Source: Sphingobium sp. CCH11-B1 (GTDB taxonomy: Bacteria > Pseudomonadota > Alphaproteobacteria > Sphingomonadales > Sphingomonadaceae). From it: a stretch of DNA of 25,260 nt. This document shows, one piece after another, positions 8,096-15,797 of the stretch. The DNA is taken from contig NZ_LSJY01000012.1 in NCBI RefSeq assembly GCF_001556865.1, positions 1-25,260 on the forward strand, written 5' to 3'. Positions within the stretch are counted from its first letter, which is position 1. Each line of letters opens with the position of its first letter. The notes under the pieces are model-generated. The model was not told the origin of the DNA and ran no database searches. It saw nothing but the letters and a program-made list of their open reading frames with translations. The translations under genes and the position numbers were made by a program.

Positions 8096-10577
8096 GCGCG
8101 CCATGGCGCCGGGCGTCGGCGTTTTTGGTGCGCAGCGTGGCGCTGGCTGACGCGGGATCGTCGGGCCAGGGATGGCGGGGATAACGCCCGCGCATCTCCT
8201 TCGCCACGTCGCGCCAGTTGCCCGCCCAGAAACCGGGCAGGTCGCGCGTGGTCTGGATCGGTCGTCCCGCGGGCGATGTCAGCGACAGGACCAGCGGGAT
8301 GCGCTGGCTCCCCACGGTCGGATGCTCCGCCAGGCCGAACAGCGCCTGCACGCGCAATTCGACGCGCGGTCCGCCCTCGGCCGCATAGTCGATGGCGTGA
8401 CTGCTGCCGGCGGGCGACCGGAAATCGGGCGGCGCAAGCCGGTCGAGCTGGCTCTTCCCTTCCCATCCGATCAGCCCGTCCAGCACGCCCGAAAGCTGCG
8501 ACCGATCGATGTCGGACAGCCGCCTTTTGCCCGACAGCAGGGGCGGCAGCCATTCGTCCAGCCTTTCCATCAACGCCGCGTCCGACAGCGCTTCTACGCC
8601 CGCGAAGCCTGCTCGCATGCGCAGCGATTGCGCGGCTTCCGACCAGGGCAGCAGGTCGAGGCCGCCCTGCCGCACGCCGCTCGCCAGGGCCGCGACAACA
8701 GCGTCGGGATCGGGCCGGTCGTCCGATCCGCTGGACAGTCTGACAGCGCCTATCCGCCGCTCCCGCAACGCTTCTATGCCCCCGTTCGCGGCACGGAACC
8801 GCACGGTGCGATGTTCCGCGATCCGATCGCCGAACAAAGCGATCACGTCCGTCTCGCTGATCGGCGCGGCCGACAGGATGCGCGCGCCCGCCGCGCTGCC
8901 CTGCACCTCGCCCACCGCCAGCCATTCCTCCCGCGCCAGCGGGGACAGCGGATCGAGGCGGAAGCCGCGCCCGCCCACGCTCGCCCAGTCGGCGCCGTCT
9001 GCGGACCGGCGCTTCGAGACGCGATCGGGGAAGGCGAGGGCGAGGCAGATCCCTTCTCCCCTTCCCACCGGCAGGAGGGGCCGATCGGAATCGCGCGCCT
9101 CCGATCGCCCCTTCCCCCCGGCGGGAAGCGGAACAAGGGTCGCCCACCGCTTCGCCATCGCCCGCGCCGCGTCCGCGCGCTTGCCGCTTTCCCGCCGCCA
9201 GCGCTGGCGACGCGCCGTCAGGTCGATGTCCTGCCCGCCGATGCCGCGCTCCCCCAGCAGCATGGCCACGTCGGCGGCGACCTGCGCCAGCCCCATCTCG
9301 CCCGCGCGCACCAGCATATGCGACAGGCGCGGCGCGAGGGGCAGCTTCGCCAATATGCGCCCATGCGCCGTGATCCGCCCGTCCGCGTCCAGCGCGTCCA
9401 GCACCCTCAGCCGCCGCCGGGCTTCCTCGACAGCGGCGCCGGGCGGCGGATCGAGCCAGCGCAGGCTCGCCGGGTCGTTGACGCCCCACAGCGCGCAGTT
9501 GAGCAGCAGGCTGGACAGGTCGCTTTCCAATATCTCGGGCGGATCGAATGGCGGCATCCCGGCCGTCGCCGCCGCTTCCCACAGCCGATAGGCGACGCCG
9601 GGCCGCTGCCGCGCGGCGCGACCGGCGCGCTGCGTCGCCGCCGCCTGGCTCGCGCGTTCCGTCACCAGCCGCGTGACGCCCGCGGCCCGATCATAGCGCG
9701 GCCGCCGCGCCAGGCCGCTGTCCACCACGATCCGCACCCCCTCGATGGTCAGGCTGGTTTCCGCGATCGACGTCGCCAGGATCACCTTGCGCCGGCCTTC
9801 CCGCGACGGCCGGATCGCCGCCCGCTGCGCTGCCGGGTCAAGGCTGCCGTGCAGCTTGTGGACTTCCGCCACGCCCTCGACCCGCTCGGCCGTGCGTTCG
9901 ATCTCCGCCACGCCGGGCAGGAAGGCGAGCAGGTCGCCCTCCGCTTCCTCGGCCAGCGCGCGGCGGATCGCCGCCGCCATCTCATCCTCGATCCGTTTTT
10001 CGCTCGCGCGGCCGATGTGGCGCAGTTCCAGCGGCTGGATGCGCCCCTCGCTCTCGATCATCGGCGCGCCGTTCAGCAAGGATGCGAAACGCGCTCCGTC
10101 CAGCGTCGCCGACATCGGCACGATCCGCAGGTCCGGCCTCAACGCATCCTGCGCGTCCAGCGCCAATGCCAGCCCAAAATCGCTGTCCAGGCTGCGCTCG
10201 TGCACCTCGTCGAACAGCACGGCCGATACGCCCGCCAGTTCCGGGTCATCCTGTATCCGCCGCACGAAAATGCCTTCGGTCAGCACCAGCAGGCGCGTGC
10301 GCGCGCTCGTCCGGCTGTCCATCCGCGTCGCGTAGCCGACGGTGCCGCCGGGCTGTTCGCCCATCAGTTCGGCGATCCGTTCCGCCGCCGCGCGCGCGGC
10401 CAGTCTGCGGGGCGACAGCAACAGCACCTGCCCGTCGCACCAGGGTTCGTCCAGCAGCGCAGGCGCGACCGCGGTCGTCTTGCCAGCGCCGGGCGGCGCC
10501 ACCAGTACCGCACTGTGCCTGTCGCGCAGGGCGGCGAGCAATCGGGGCAGCACGGCATGGATCGGCAGGTCGCTCAT
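8085..10577 (-). CDS. hrpB: ATP-dependent helicase HrpB
   Basis: This 830-residue DEAH-box-type (DExH) helicase is of the HrpB family. Its cellular role is poorly defined; it is thought to act on RNA. Motifs in order are Walker A APPGAGKTT at 27-35 (K33), Walker B DEVH at 123-126, SAT at 156-158, ATSIAETSLTI near 268-278 and motif VI QRAGRAAR at 316-323. A helical bundle region and the HrpB-specific C-terminal domain follow, with LALAFPDRVSKRR at 512-524, DLPGFW and YPRHPWPDDP near the end. Residues about 482-509 (LPAGGKGR ... PVGRGEG) do not look like helicase sequence; they translate a palindromic repeat at about 9050-9135, so the gene seems to have taken up a repeat in frame and stayed open. 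ATG 10577 gives the normal N-terminus MSDLPIHAVLP. The gene is divergent from the PAS kinase at 10725. Confidence 0.95.
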   Translation of the reverse strand: MSDLPIHAVLPRLLAALRDRHSAVLVAPPGAGKTTAVAPALLDEPWCDGQVLLLSPRRLAARAAAERIAELMGEQPGGTVGYATRMDSRTSARTRLLVLTEGIFVRRIQDDPELAGVSAVLFDEVHERSLDSDFGLALALDAQDALRPDLRIVPMSATLDGARFASLLNGAPMIESEGRIQPLELRHIGRASEKRIEDEMAAAIRRALAEEAEGDLLAFLPGVAEIERTAERVEGVAEVHKLHGSLDPAAQRAAIRPSREGRRKVILATSIAETSLTIEGVRIVVDSGLARRPRYDRAAGVTRLVTERASQAAATQRAGRAARQRPGVAYRLWEAAATAGMPPFDPPEILESDLSSLLLNCALWGVNDPASLRWLDPPPGAAVEEARRRLRVLDALDADGRITAHGRILAKLPLAPRLSHMLVRAGEMGLAQVAADVAMLLGERGIGGQDIDLTARRQRWRRESGKRADAARAMAKRWATLVPLPAGGKGRSEARDSDRPLLPVGRGEGICLALAFPDRVSKRRSADGADWASVGGRGFRLDPLSPLAREEWLAVGEVQGSAAGARILSAAPISETDVIALFGDRIAEHRTVRFRAANGGIEALRERRIGAVRLSSGSDDRPDPDAVVAALASGVRQGGLDLLPWSEAAQSLRMRAGFAGVEALSDAALMERLDEWLPPLLSGKRRLSDIDRSQLSGVLDGLIGWEGKSQLDRLAPPDFRSPAGSSHAIDYAAEGGPRVELRVQALFGLAEHPTVGSQRIPLVLSLTSPAGRPIQTTRDLPGFWAGNWRDVAKEMRGRYPRHPWPDDPASASATLRTKNADARRHGAPKS
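9050..9135. repeat. Palindromic repeat element inserted in frame in hrpB
   Basis: The core inverted repeat is CGATCGGA at 9082-9089 and TCCGATCG at 9100-9107. Pairing extends outward, with GGAGGGG at 9074-9080 opposite CCCCTTCC at 9108-9115. A second local stem is CTTCCC at 9111-9116 with GGGAAG at 9123-9128, and CCCCTTCC and GGAGGGG on the left side (9058-9080) can pair as well. C-rich and G-rich arms of this sort are typical of dispersed intergenic repeats in GC-rich proteobacteria. It is translated as about 28 residues of hrpB without a stop or frameshift. Confidence 0.65.
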
Positions 10578-10634
10578 TCCCCTCCCTTTGCGTCAAAAGA
10601 CGGTCGCTGCAAGGGCAGGAAATTTCCTTTGTGC

Positions 10635-10659
10635 GGAAACAGTTGGCTCCCCATACGTT
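10635..10659 (+). promoter_or_regulatory. Possible EcfG-type general stress promoter of the PAS hybrid kinase
   Basis: GGAAA at 10635-10639 and CGTT at 10656-10659 are separated by 16 bases. The EcfG-type consensus in alphaproteobacteria is about GGAAC, 16-17 bases, CGTT, so there is one mismatch. The site is 65 bases before the kinase start at 10725, in the 147-base gap between divergent hrpB and the kinase. There is no good sigma-70 pair in the gap. The match is short, so chance is possible. Confidence 0.35.
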
Positions 10660-10724
10660 CGGCCGCCTAATGATCCATGTTAAACGCGCCGGTGTCGGGC
10701 GTGCGCTTCAAAGGGCAAGGGATA

Positions 10725-12338
10725 ATGGCAAGTCTGCCGGGAGATGCGGCGCGATACCGCACTCTTTTCGAGACGATGGACGAGGGCTTCTGCATTATCG
10801 AGTTTCTCGATGGTCCCCATGGCCCATTGAGCGATTATATCCATGTCGAAGCCAACGCCGCCTATGAACGACACGCCGGCATCCCCAATGTCGTGGGCCA
10901 GAAGGTCCGCGAAATGGTGCCGGACGAAGCGGAGGGCTGGGTCGAACTCTATGGCGGGGTGCTGCGCACCGGCAAGCCGATCCGCTTCCAGCGCGAGCTG
11001 GAGGCGACCGGCCATCATCTCGACATTTCCTCCTTCCGCGTCGGCCCCTTCGAAAATCGCCAGGTTGCCGTGTTGTTCAAGGACATCACCGACCAGATTC
11101 GGGTGCAAAAGGCGCTGCACGATCTCAACGAAACGCTCGAAGCCCGCATCGCCGAAGCGCTGGCGGAGCGCGAGGAAGCAGAGACCGCCCTGCGCCAGGC
11201 GCAGAAGATGGAGGCGGTCGGCCAGTTGACCGGCGGTCTCGCCCATGATTTCAACAATCTGCTCGCCGGTATCAGCGGCGCGCTGGAAATGATCGGGGTC
11301 AGGCTGGCGCAGGGCCGCATGGCCGATGTCGACCGCTATCTGGCGGCGGGGCAGGGGGCCGCCCGCCGCGCGTCGGCGCTGACCCACCGGCTGCTCGCCT
11401 TCTCCCGCCGCCAGACGCTCTCGCCCCGGCCGATCGTCGTCAACCGCCTGCTCGGCGATTTTTCCGAACTGGTGCGGCGGACGGTGGGGCCGCAGATATC
11501 GGTGGAAACGATCGCGGCGTCGGGCCTCTGGCCCGCGCTGGTGGACGCCAACCAGCTTGAAAACGCGCTGCTCAACCTGTGCATCAACGCCCGCGACGCC
11601 ATGCCGCATGGCGGGCGGATCACGATCGAGACCGCCAATCGCTGGCTGGACGATCGCATCGCGCGCGAGCATGGCCTGACCCCAGGCCAATATGTCACCA
11701 TCTGCACCAGCGATACCGGCACCGGCATCGAAAAATCGATCATCGACCGGGTGTTCGATCCCTTCTTCACGACCAAGCCCATCGGGCAGGGGACGGGGCT
11801 GGGCCTGTCGATGGTCTATGGCTTCGCGCGGCAGAGCAACGGCCATGTGCGTATCTATTCCGAAGCGGGGCAGGGCACGATGGTCTGCATCTACCTGCCC
11901 CGGTATCGCGGGGAGGCGGAAGCGGAGGACATCGTGCCCGCCGGCGACCTTCCCGTCGGCGCTGACGCAGGCGAAACCGTGCTGGTGATCGATGACGAAC
12001 CGTCGGTGCGGATGCTGGTCTGTGACTCGCTGAGCGATCTTGGCTATCAATGCGTGGAGGCAGGCGACGGTCCCACGGGGCTGCGCATCCTGGAATCGCG
12101 CGCGCGCATCGACCTGCTTGTCACTGATGTCGGCCTGCCGGGCGGTCTCAACGGGCGGCAGGTGGCGGATGCCGCGCGCGCGCTGCGCCCTGACCTGCGG
12201 ATCCTCTTCGTCACCGGCTATGCCGAAAACGCCGTGCTGAACCACGGTCATATCGAACATGGCATGGAAGTGCTGACGAAGCCCTTCGCGGTGGACGAAC
12301 TGCGGCGCCGGGTGGCGATCCTGCTCCAGTCCGAATGA
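10725..12338 (+). CDS. Soluble PAS-domain hybrid histidine kinase with receiver domain
   Basis: This 537-residue cytoplasmic signalling protein has no membrane helix. A PAS domain covers about 8-122 and ends in VLFKDITD. A coiled coil at about 125-160 precedes the dimerisation domain with phosphoacceptor H174 in LAHDFNNLL. The ATPase domain has an N box at 279-292, SDTGTGI at 329-335 and GQGTGLGLSM at 354-363. The receiver domain starts at VLVIDDEPS (419-427), with phosphoacceptor D468 in LVTDVGLPGG and K519 in LTKPF. ATG 10725 has AAGGG five to nine bases upstream, better than an in-frame ATG at 10677. The H-box resembles that of the hybrid kinase at 3915-5897, but the input domains differ. 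No partner regulator lies nearby. A candidate EcfG-type promoter precedes the gene. The stop is nine bases from the convergent TSUP gene. Confidence 0.9.
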   Translation: MASLPGDAARYRTLFETMDEGFCIIEFLDGPHGPLSDYIHVEANAAYERHAGIPNVVGQKVREMVPDEAEGWVELYGGVLRTGKPIRFQRELEATGHHLDISSFRVGPFENRQVAVLFKDITDQIRVQKALHDLNETLEARIAEALAEREEAETALRQAQKMEAVGQLTGGLAHDFNNLLAGISGALEMIGVRLAQGRMADVDRYLAAGQGAARRASALTHRLLAFSRRQTLSPRPIVVNRLLGDFSELVRRTVGPQISVETIAASGLWPALVDANQLENALLNLCINARDAMPHGGRITIETANRWLDDRIAREHGLTPGQYVTICTSDTGTGIEKSIIDRVFDPFFTTKPIGQGTGLGLSMVYGFARQSNGHVRIYSEAGQGTMVCIYLPRYRGEAEAEDIVPAGDLPVGADAGETVLVIDDEPSVRMLVCDSLSDLGYQCVEAGDGPTGLRILESRARIDLLVTDVGLPGGLNGRQVADAARALRPDLRILFVTGYAENAVLNHGHIEHGMEVLTKPFAVDELRRRVAILLQSE

Positions 12339-12347
12339 CCAGGGCGC

Positions 12348-13127
12348 CTAACCGAACAGGTAGAGGTGGACCGGGTTCTTGGGGTCCAGCAGCATTTTGG
12401 TCGTCAGCGCCAGCGACATGACGATCAGCAACGGCTTGATGAGGCGCGACCCGAACCGCATGGCGAGGTGCGATCCGATCTGACCGCCCACGATGCTGCC
12501 CGCCGCCATCGCAAGGCCCGCGATCCAGATCACGTGCCCACCGGCCAGCATGGTCAGCAGCCCGGCGATGTTGCTCGCGAAATTGGCCGCCTTGGTCTGG
12601 GCCGTCGCCCGCAGGATCGACAGGCCGCCCAGCGCCAGAAAGATGGTGGTATAGAAAGCGCCCGCGCCCGGCCCGAAGAAGCCGTCGTAAAAGCCGATCA
12701 CGCCGATCAGCCCGGACAGGCCGGCCATGCCCACCCGCGCATGGCTGTCGGCGTTGCCCAGCTTTGGCGAGAAGGTGAAATAGGCCGCCATGGCGACCAG
12801 CAGCGCCGGCATCAGTCCCGCCAGGATCGACGGATCGACCCGCTGCAACAGCCATGCGCCGCCGACCGACCCGATGAACGCCGCGATCACCGGCCCCTTG
12901 TAGGTGGCAAGGTCCATATGCCCGCGCCGGGCATAGGCGATGCACGCCCCGAAAGTGCCGAAACAGCTTTGCAGCTTGTTGGTCGCCACCGCCTGCACCG
13001 GCGGCACGCCCGCCGCCATCAGCGCCGGCAGGGTGATGAGGCCCCCGCCGCCCGCCATCGCATCGATGCAGGACGCGGTCAGCGCGGCGGCCATCAGGAA
13101 GGCGATGGTTTCAGGGGAAAGGATCAT
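12348..13127 (-). CDS. TSUP family permease (TauE/SafE-like)
   Basis: This 259-residue inner-membrane protein has about eight hydrophobic segments. The N-terminal half has the family pattern CIDAMAGGGGLITLPALMAAG followed by AVATNKLQ, and the second half has a related GFYDGFFGPGAGAF and QTKAANFASNIAGL repeat. The TSUP family exports or takes up sulfite, sulfoacetate and other organosulfur or organic anions; the substrate cannot be told from sequence. ATG 13127 gives a normal start (MILSPETIAF), though the ribosome binding site is weak. Its start region faces a palindromic repeat at 13154-13233, and no sulfur metabolism genes are adjacent. Confidence 0.9.
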   Translation of the reverse strand: MILSPETIAFLMAAALTASCIDAMAGGGGLITLPALMAAGVPPVQAVATNKLQSCFGTFGACIAYARRGHMDLATYKGPVIAAFIGSVGGAWLLQRVDPSILAGLMPALLVAMAAYFTFSPKLGNADSHARVGMAGLSGLIGVIGFYDGFFGPGAGAFYTTIFLALGGLSILRATAQTKAANFASNIAGLLTMLAGGHVIWIAGLAMAAGSIVGGQIGSHLAMRFGSRLIKPLLIVMSLALTTKMLLDPKNPVHLYLFG

Positions 13128-13153
13128 GGGCGAGTTGGCTTCACCCCCTCATC

Positions 13154-13233
13154 CCGTTCGGGTTGAGCCTGTCGAAGCCCTTGGCTTTCCTGAAAGAGAA
13201 AGAATAACCCTTCGGCAAGCGCAGGGCGAACGG
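13154..13233. repeat. Imperfect palindromic intergenic repeat upstream of the TSUP gene
   Basis: The arms are 13154-13177 (CCGTTCGGGTTGAGCCTGTC and on) and 13210-13233 (ending GGGCGAACGG). They pair at about 17 of 24 positions. The TTGAGCCTGTCGAAG wording is a very common dispersed repeat in sphingomonads and some other GC-rich proteobacteria. It shares the CCGTTCG/CGAACGG ends with the repeat at 7260-7375. It takes up much of the 145-base gap between the polyprenyl synthase stop and the TSUP start, so it may act as a transcript-end hairpin for the former. Confidence 0.65.
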
Positions 13234-13272
13234 CATGCTTTGCGGAGGATAACGGCCAAGCCGCCGAAATCC

Positions 13273-14301
13273 TCAATAGGCGCGGGCTATAGCGAACTCG
13301 ACCGCTTCGGTAAGGGCCGCTTTCGCCTGCCCGGCATCGAACATGCCCAGCGCGTCGATCGCCCGCTGCCCATAATGGCGCGCCCGCGCCAGCGTATCCG
13401 CGATCGCGCCCGTGCGCCGCAGCAGCATGGTGGCATGGGCCAGATCCTCCGCGCCGATCCGGTGGCCCGCGATCGCCGCCTTCCAGAAGGCCCGGTCGTC
13501 GTCCGATCCGCGCGCATAGGCCAGGATCACCGGCAACGTCACCTTGCCGTCGCGGAAATCGTCGCCCGCATCCTTGCCCATCGTCGCGCCGTCCGATTCA
13601 TAATCGATGGCGTCGTCGATCAGCTGGAAAGCGATGCCGAGGTTGCGGCCATAAACGTCCAGCGCCTGCTCCTCCGCCTCGCTGCGGCCCGCGACCACGG
13701 CGGAAATGCGGCAGGCGGCGGCGAACAGCGCGGCGGTCTTGGCGCCGATGATGTCGAGATATTGCTCCTCGCTCGTGTCGATCTTGCGCTGGGCGGTCAA
13801 CTGGTTGACCTCCCCCTCCGCGATCACCGCCGACGCGCCGGACAGGATCTTCAGTACCTTGAGCGACTCCGCCTCGACCATCAGCTCGAACGAGCGGGAG
13901 AAGAGGAAGTCGCCCACCAGCACGCTGGCGCTGTTGCCCCAGATGATGTTGGCGGTCTTGCGGCCCCGGCGCATTCCCGACCCGTCGACCACATCGTCGT
14001 GCAGCAGCGTCGCCGTGTGGATGAATTCGACGGCGGCGGCCAGCTTGTAATGGCGGCTGCCCGCATAGCCCACCAGGTCGGCGCAGGCGAGCGTCAGCAT
14101 CGGGCGCAGCCGCTTGCCGCCGCCCGCGATCAGGTGCCCGGCCAGTTCGGGAATCAACGGAATGCGCGACTGCATCCGGTCCAGGATCACGGCATTGACC
14201 TGGTTCATGCCGTCGGCGACCAGGCTCATGATGGGCGAAAGGGACGGTTCCGCGTTCGCGCGACCGATCGGATGGACGTTACCGGGGGCGGGGGCTGTCA
14301 T
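13273..14301 (-). CDS. Long-chain polyprenyl diphosphate synthase (octa/decaprenyl type)
   Basis: This 342-residue trans-prenyltransferase probably makes the ubiquinone side chain. The first aspartate-rich motif is D102-D103-V-V-D106 in LLHDDVVDGSGMRRG, the second D229-D230-A-I-D233 in FQLIDDAIDY, with GGKRLRP near 61-67 for diphosphate binding. The residue five before the first motif is alanine (A97), as in IspB-type long-chain enzymes rather than farnesyl synthase. Sphingomonads use ubiquinone-10, so the product is likely decaprenyl diphosphate, by inference. ATG 14301 is chosen; another in-frame ATG at 14313 is possible and neither has a clear ribosome binding site. The gene is divergent from the chorismate mutase at 14418, and the gap of 116 bases must hold both promoters, but I found no convincing boxes. 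Confidence 0.93.
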   Translation of the reverse strand: MTAPAPGNVHPIGRANAEPSLSPIMSLVADGMNQVNAVILDRMQSRIPLIPELAGHLIAGGGKRLRPMLTLACADLVGYAGSRHYKLAAAVEFIHTATLLHDDVVDGSGMRRGRKTANIIWGNSASVLVGDFLFSRSFELMVEAESLKVLKILSGASAVIAEGEVNQLTAQRKIDTSEEQYLDIIGAKTAALFAAACRISAVVAGRSEAEEQALDVYGRNLGIAFQLIDDAIDYESDGATMGKDAGDDFRDGKVTLPVILAYARGSDDDRAFWKAAIAGHRIGAEDLAHATMLLRRTGAIADTLARARHYGQRAIDALGMFDAGQAKAALTEAVEFAIARAY

Positions 14302-14417
14302 GACCCGGCTCATGTGGCGGCGCGACGGGCGAAAGGCAAGCGGTAATGGCTTGCGCGATCGGCCGGAAGCGGCAAAAAGCGCCCGAACTGAACCGCCCGA
14401 TCCGAACGGAGCCCCGC

Positions 14418-14696
14418 ATGGACGAAACACTCAAACGCTATCGCGAAAGCATCGACAATATCGACGCCGCGCTGGTGTTCATGCTGGCCGAACGCTTCAA
14501 GATCACGCAGGCCGTGGGCGAGTATAAGGCGACACATGACCTTCCGCCCGCCGATCCGGGCCGGGAGGAACGGCAGGTCGGCCGGCTGCGGCAACTCGCC
14601 GCGGACGCCAATCTCGACCCCGACTTCACGGAAAAATTCCTGCGCTTCATCATCGACGAAGTGATCCGCCACCATGAAAGGCTGCGCGAGGGCTGA
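14418..14696 (+). CDS. Chorismate mutase, minimal AroQ type
   Basis: This 92-residue all-helical enzyme converts chorismate to prephenate for phenylalanine and tyrosine synthesis. It aligns with the mutase domain of E. coli PheA. Counterparts of R11 (YRESID), R28 (LAERF), K39 (GEYK) and D48/R51/E52 (DPGREE) are present. The usual S84 and Q88 are replaced by V and H in IIDEVIRHHERL, a form I think is common in short proteobacterial mutases. There is no fused dehydratase or dehydrogenase and no signal peptide. ATG 14418 has GGAG seven bases upstream; an upstream in-frame ATG at 14346 gives a basic extension unlike the family. Its stop is four bases from the convergent permease. An isochorismate-pyruvate lyase (PchB-like) is the main alternative, but no siderophore genes are near. 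Confidence 0.88.
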   Translation: MDETLKRYRESIDNIDAALVFMLAERFKITQAVGEYKATHDLPPADPGREERQVGRLRQLAADANLDPDFTEKFLRFIIDEVIRHHERLREG

Positions 14697-14700
14697 CGGG

Positions 14701-15591
14701 TCAGGCGGGTTCCGCCACCGCTTCCTTGCGTCCCTGCGCACGGCCGATCAGCACGCCGCCCAGCGCCATCGCGAAACCCGCCAGCTGCAGGGCGCTCAGC
14801 CGTTCGCCGAACAGCAGCCAGGCTTCTATCGCGGCGAGCGGCGGCACCAGCAGCAACAGCATCGACATGCGGGTCGCCCCCTGATGCCGCACCAGCCAGA
14901 CGAGCAGGCTGAGGCCCGCTGCCGACAGCCCGAGCACCGACCAGCCCAGCCCGATCCACAATATCGGCGCTCCATCCCAGCGAAACGCGCCCCCCAGCAG
15001 GGTGGCGACGATCGTCACCAGCGCGCCGCCCATATTCTGCACCGCGCCCGACACCAGGATGGGATCGTCGGCCAGCCCGCTTCGCTGGATCAGCGTGCCC
15101 CCCGCCATCGCCAGCACCGCCACGACGCCGGCCACCGCCGGCAGCAGGCTGACGCCGGCGGTGCCGCCCCGCGCGATCGCCGGTTCCAGCACGCAGGCGA
15201 CGCCCAGGATCGCGATGACCAGCCCGGCCCACGCCCGCGCCGGCAGTCTCTCGCCCAGCAGGAAGACGCTCGCCACCGCGACCACCAGCGGCTGAAGCGC
15301 GCCGAGCAGGGCCATGATACCGGCGGGAATGCCGTGCTGCACCGCCCCCCAACCGAGCGTCAGGTAAAGGCCGTGCAGCATCGCGCCCGCCGCCAGATGA
15401 AGCGCCAGCTTCCGGCCGCGCGGCCAGGGCTGCCCGGCGTAGAACGCCGCGCCGCCCAGCAGCATGGCGACCAGCGCCAGCCGCACCGCCAGGATCAGTT
15501 CGGGCGTGCCATGCGGCACCACCGCCCGCGCGACGATGAAGCCGGTGGACCATATGAGGACGAACAGGATGGATGCGACGATGCCGAACAT
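14701..15591 (-). CDS. EamA/DMT-family permease
   Basis: This 296-residue inner-membrane protein has about ten predicted helices in two homologous halves, as usual for the drug/metabolite transporter superfamily. Markers are IWSTGFIVARAV near the N-terminus, LGALQPLVVAVASVFLLGERL at the end of the first half and LLVPPLAAIEAWLLFGERLS with LAGFAMALGGV at the end of the second. The substrate is unknown; relatives export amino acids, nucleosides or other metabolites. ATG 15591 has AAAGG about eight bases upstream and starts just before the first helix; longer in-frame forms add a polar stretch. The 206 bases upstream to ccmB hold a seven-base-pair hairpin at 15641-15659. Confidence 0.9.
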   Translation of the reverse strand: MFGIVASILFVLIWSTGFIVARAVVPHGTPELILAVRLALVAMLLGGAAFYAGQPWPRGRKLALHLAAGAMLHGLYLTLGWGAVQHGIPAGIMALLGALQPLVVAVASVFLLGERLPARAWAGLVIAILGVACVLEPAIARGGTAGVSLLPAVAGVVAVLAMAGGTLIQRSGLADDPILVSGAVQNMGGALVTIVATLLGGAFRWDGAPILWIGLGWSVLGLSAAGLSLLVWLVRHQGATRMSMLLLLVPPLAAIEAWLLFGERLSALQLAGFAMALGGVLIGRAQGRKEAVAEPA

Positions 15592-15640
15592 GCGTCGCCT
15601 TTGGCGCAAGGACCGGGAACTGTCGAGAGCGCGCAGGGCG

Positions 15641-15659
15641 GACGGCAAAGGCTGCCGTC
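15641..15659. other. Perfect hairpin in the leader of the DMT permease gene
   Basis: GACGGCA at 15641-15647 pairs with TGCCGTC at 15653-15659 around five bases. It lies 50 bases before the permease start on the minus strand and in the 206-base gap after ccmB. It may be a transcript-end hairpin for the ccm set or a leader element; no T tract follows on the minus strand. Nothing else clear is seen in this gap. Confidence 0.35.
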
Positions 15660-15797
15660 TCTCCTACGCGGCCAGCGGCTGCTATTGTCCGCAGCTGCGC
15701 GGGTCTGGCCGGTCCGCCCCGCTTTCCGATAGGATCATCCCGGCGCAACATCATGTCGCATCCTGCGGGAAATATGCGAAGTTAAGGCTGCAAAATC

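Noticed and set aside
7750..9582. A single 610-residue minus-strand frame joining part of the hrpB region to the NDUFS4-like gene
   Set aside because: Only the last 92 codons look like protein; the upstream part is an alternative frame of hrpB, so it is not a fusion.
8172..10670. A long plus-strand open frame opposite hrpB
   Set aside because: It has no recognisable domain and a skewed Arg/Gln/His composition; hrpB carries all helicase motifs on the other strand.
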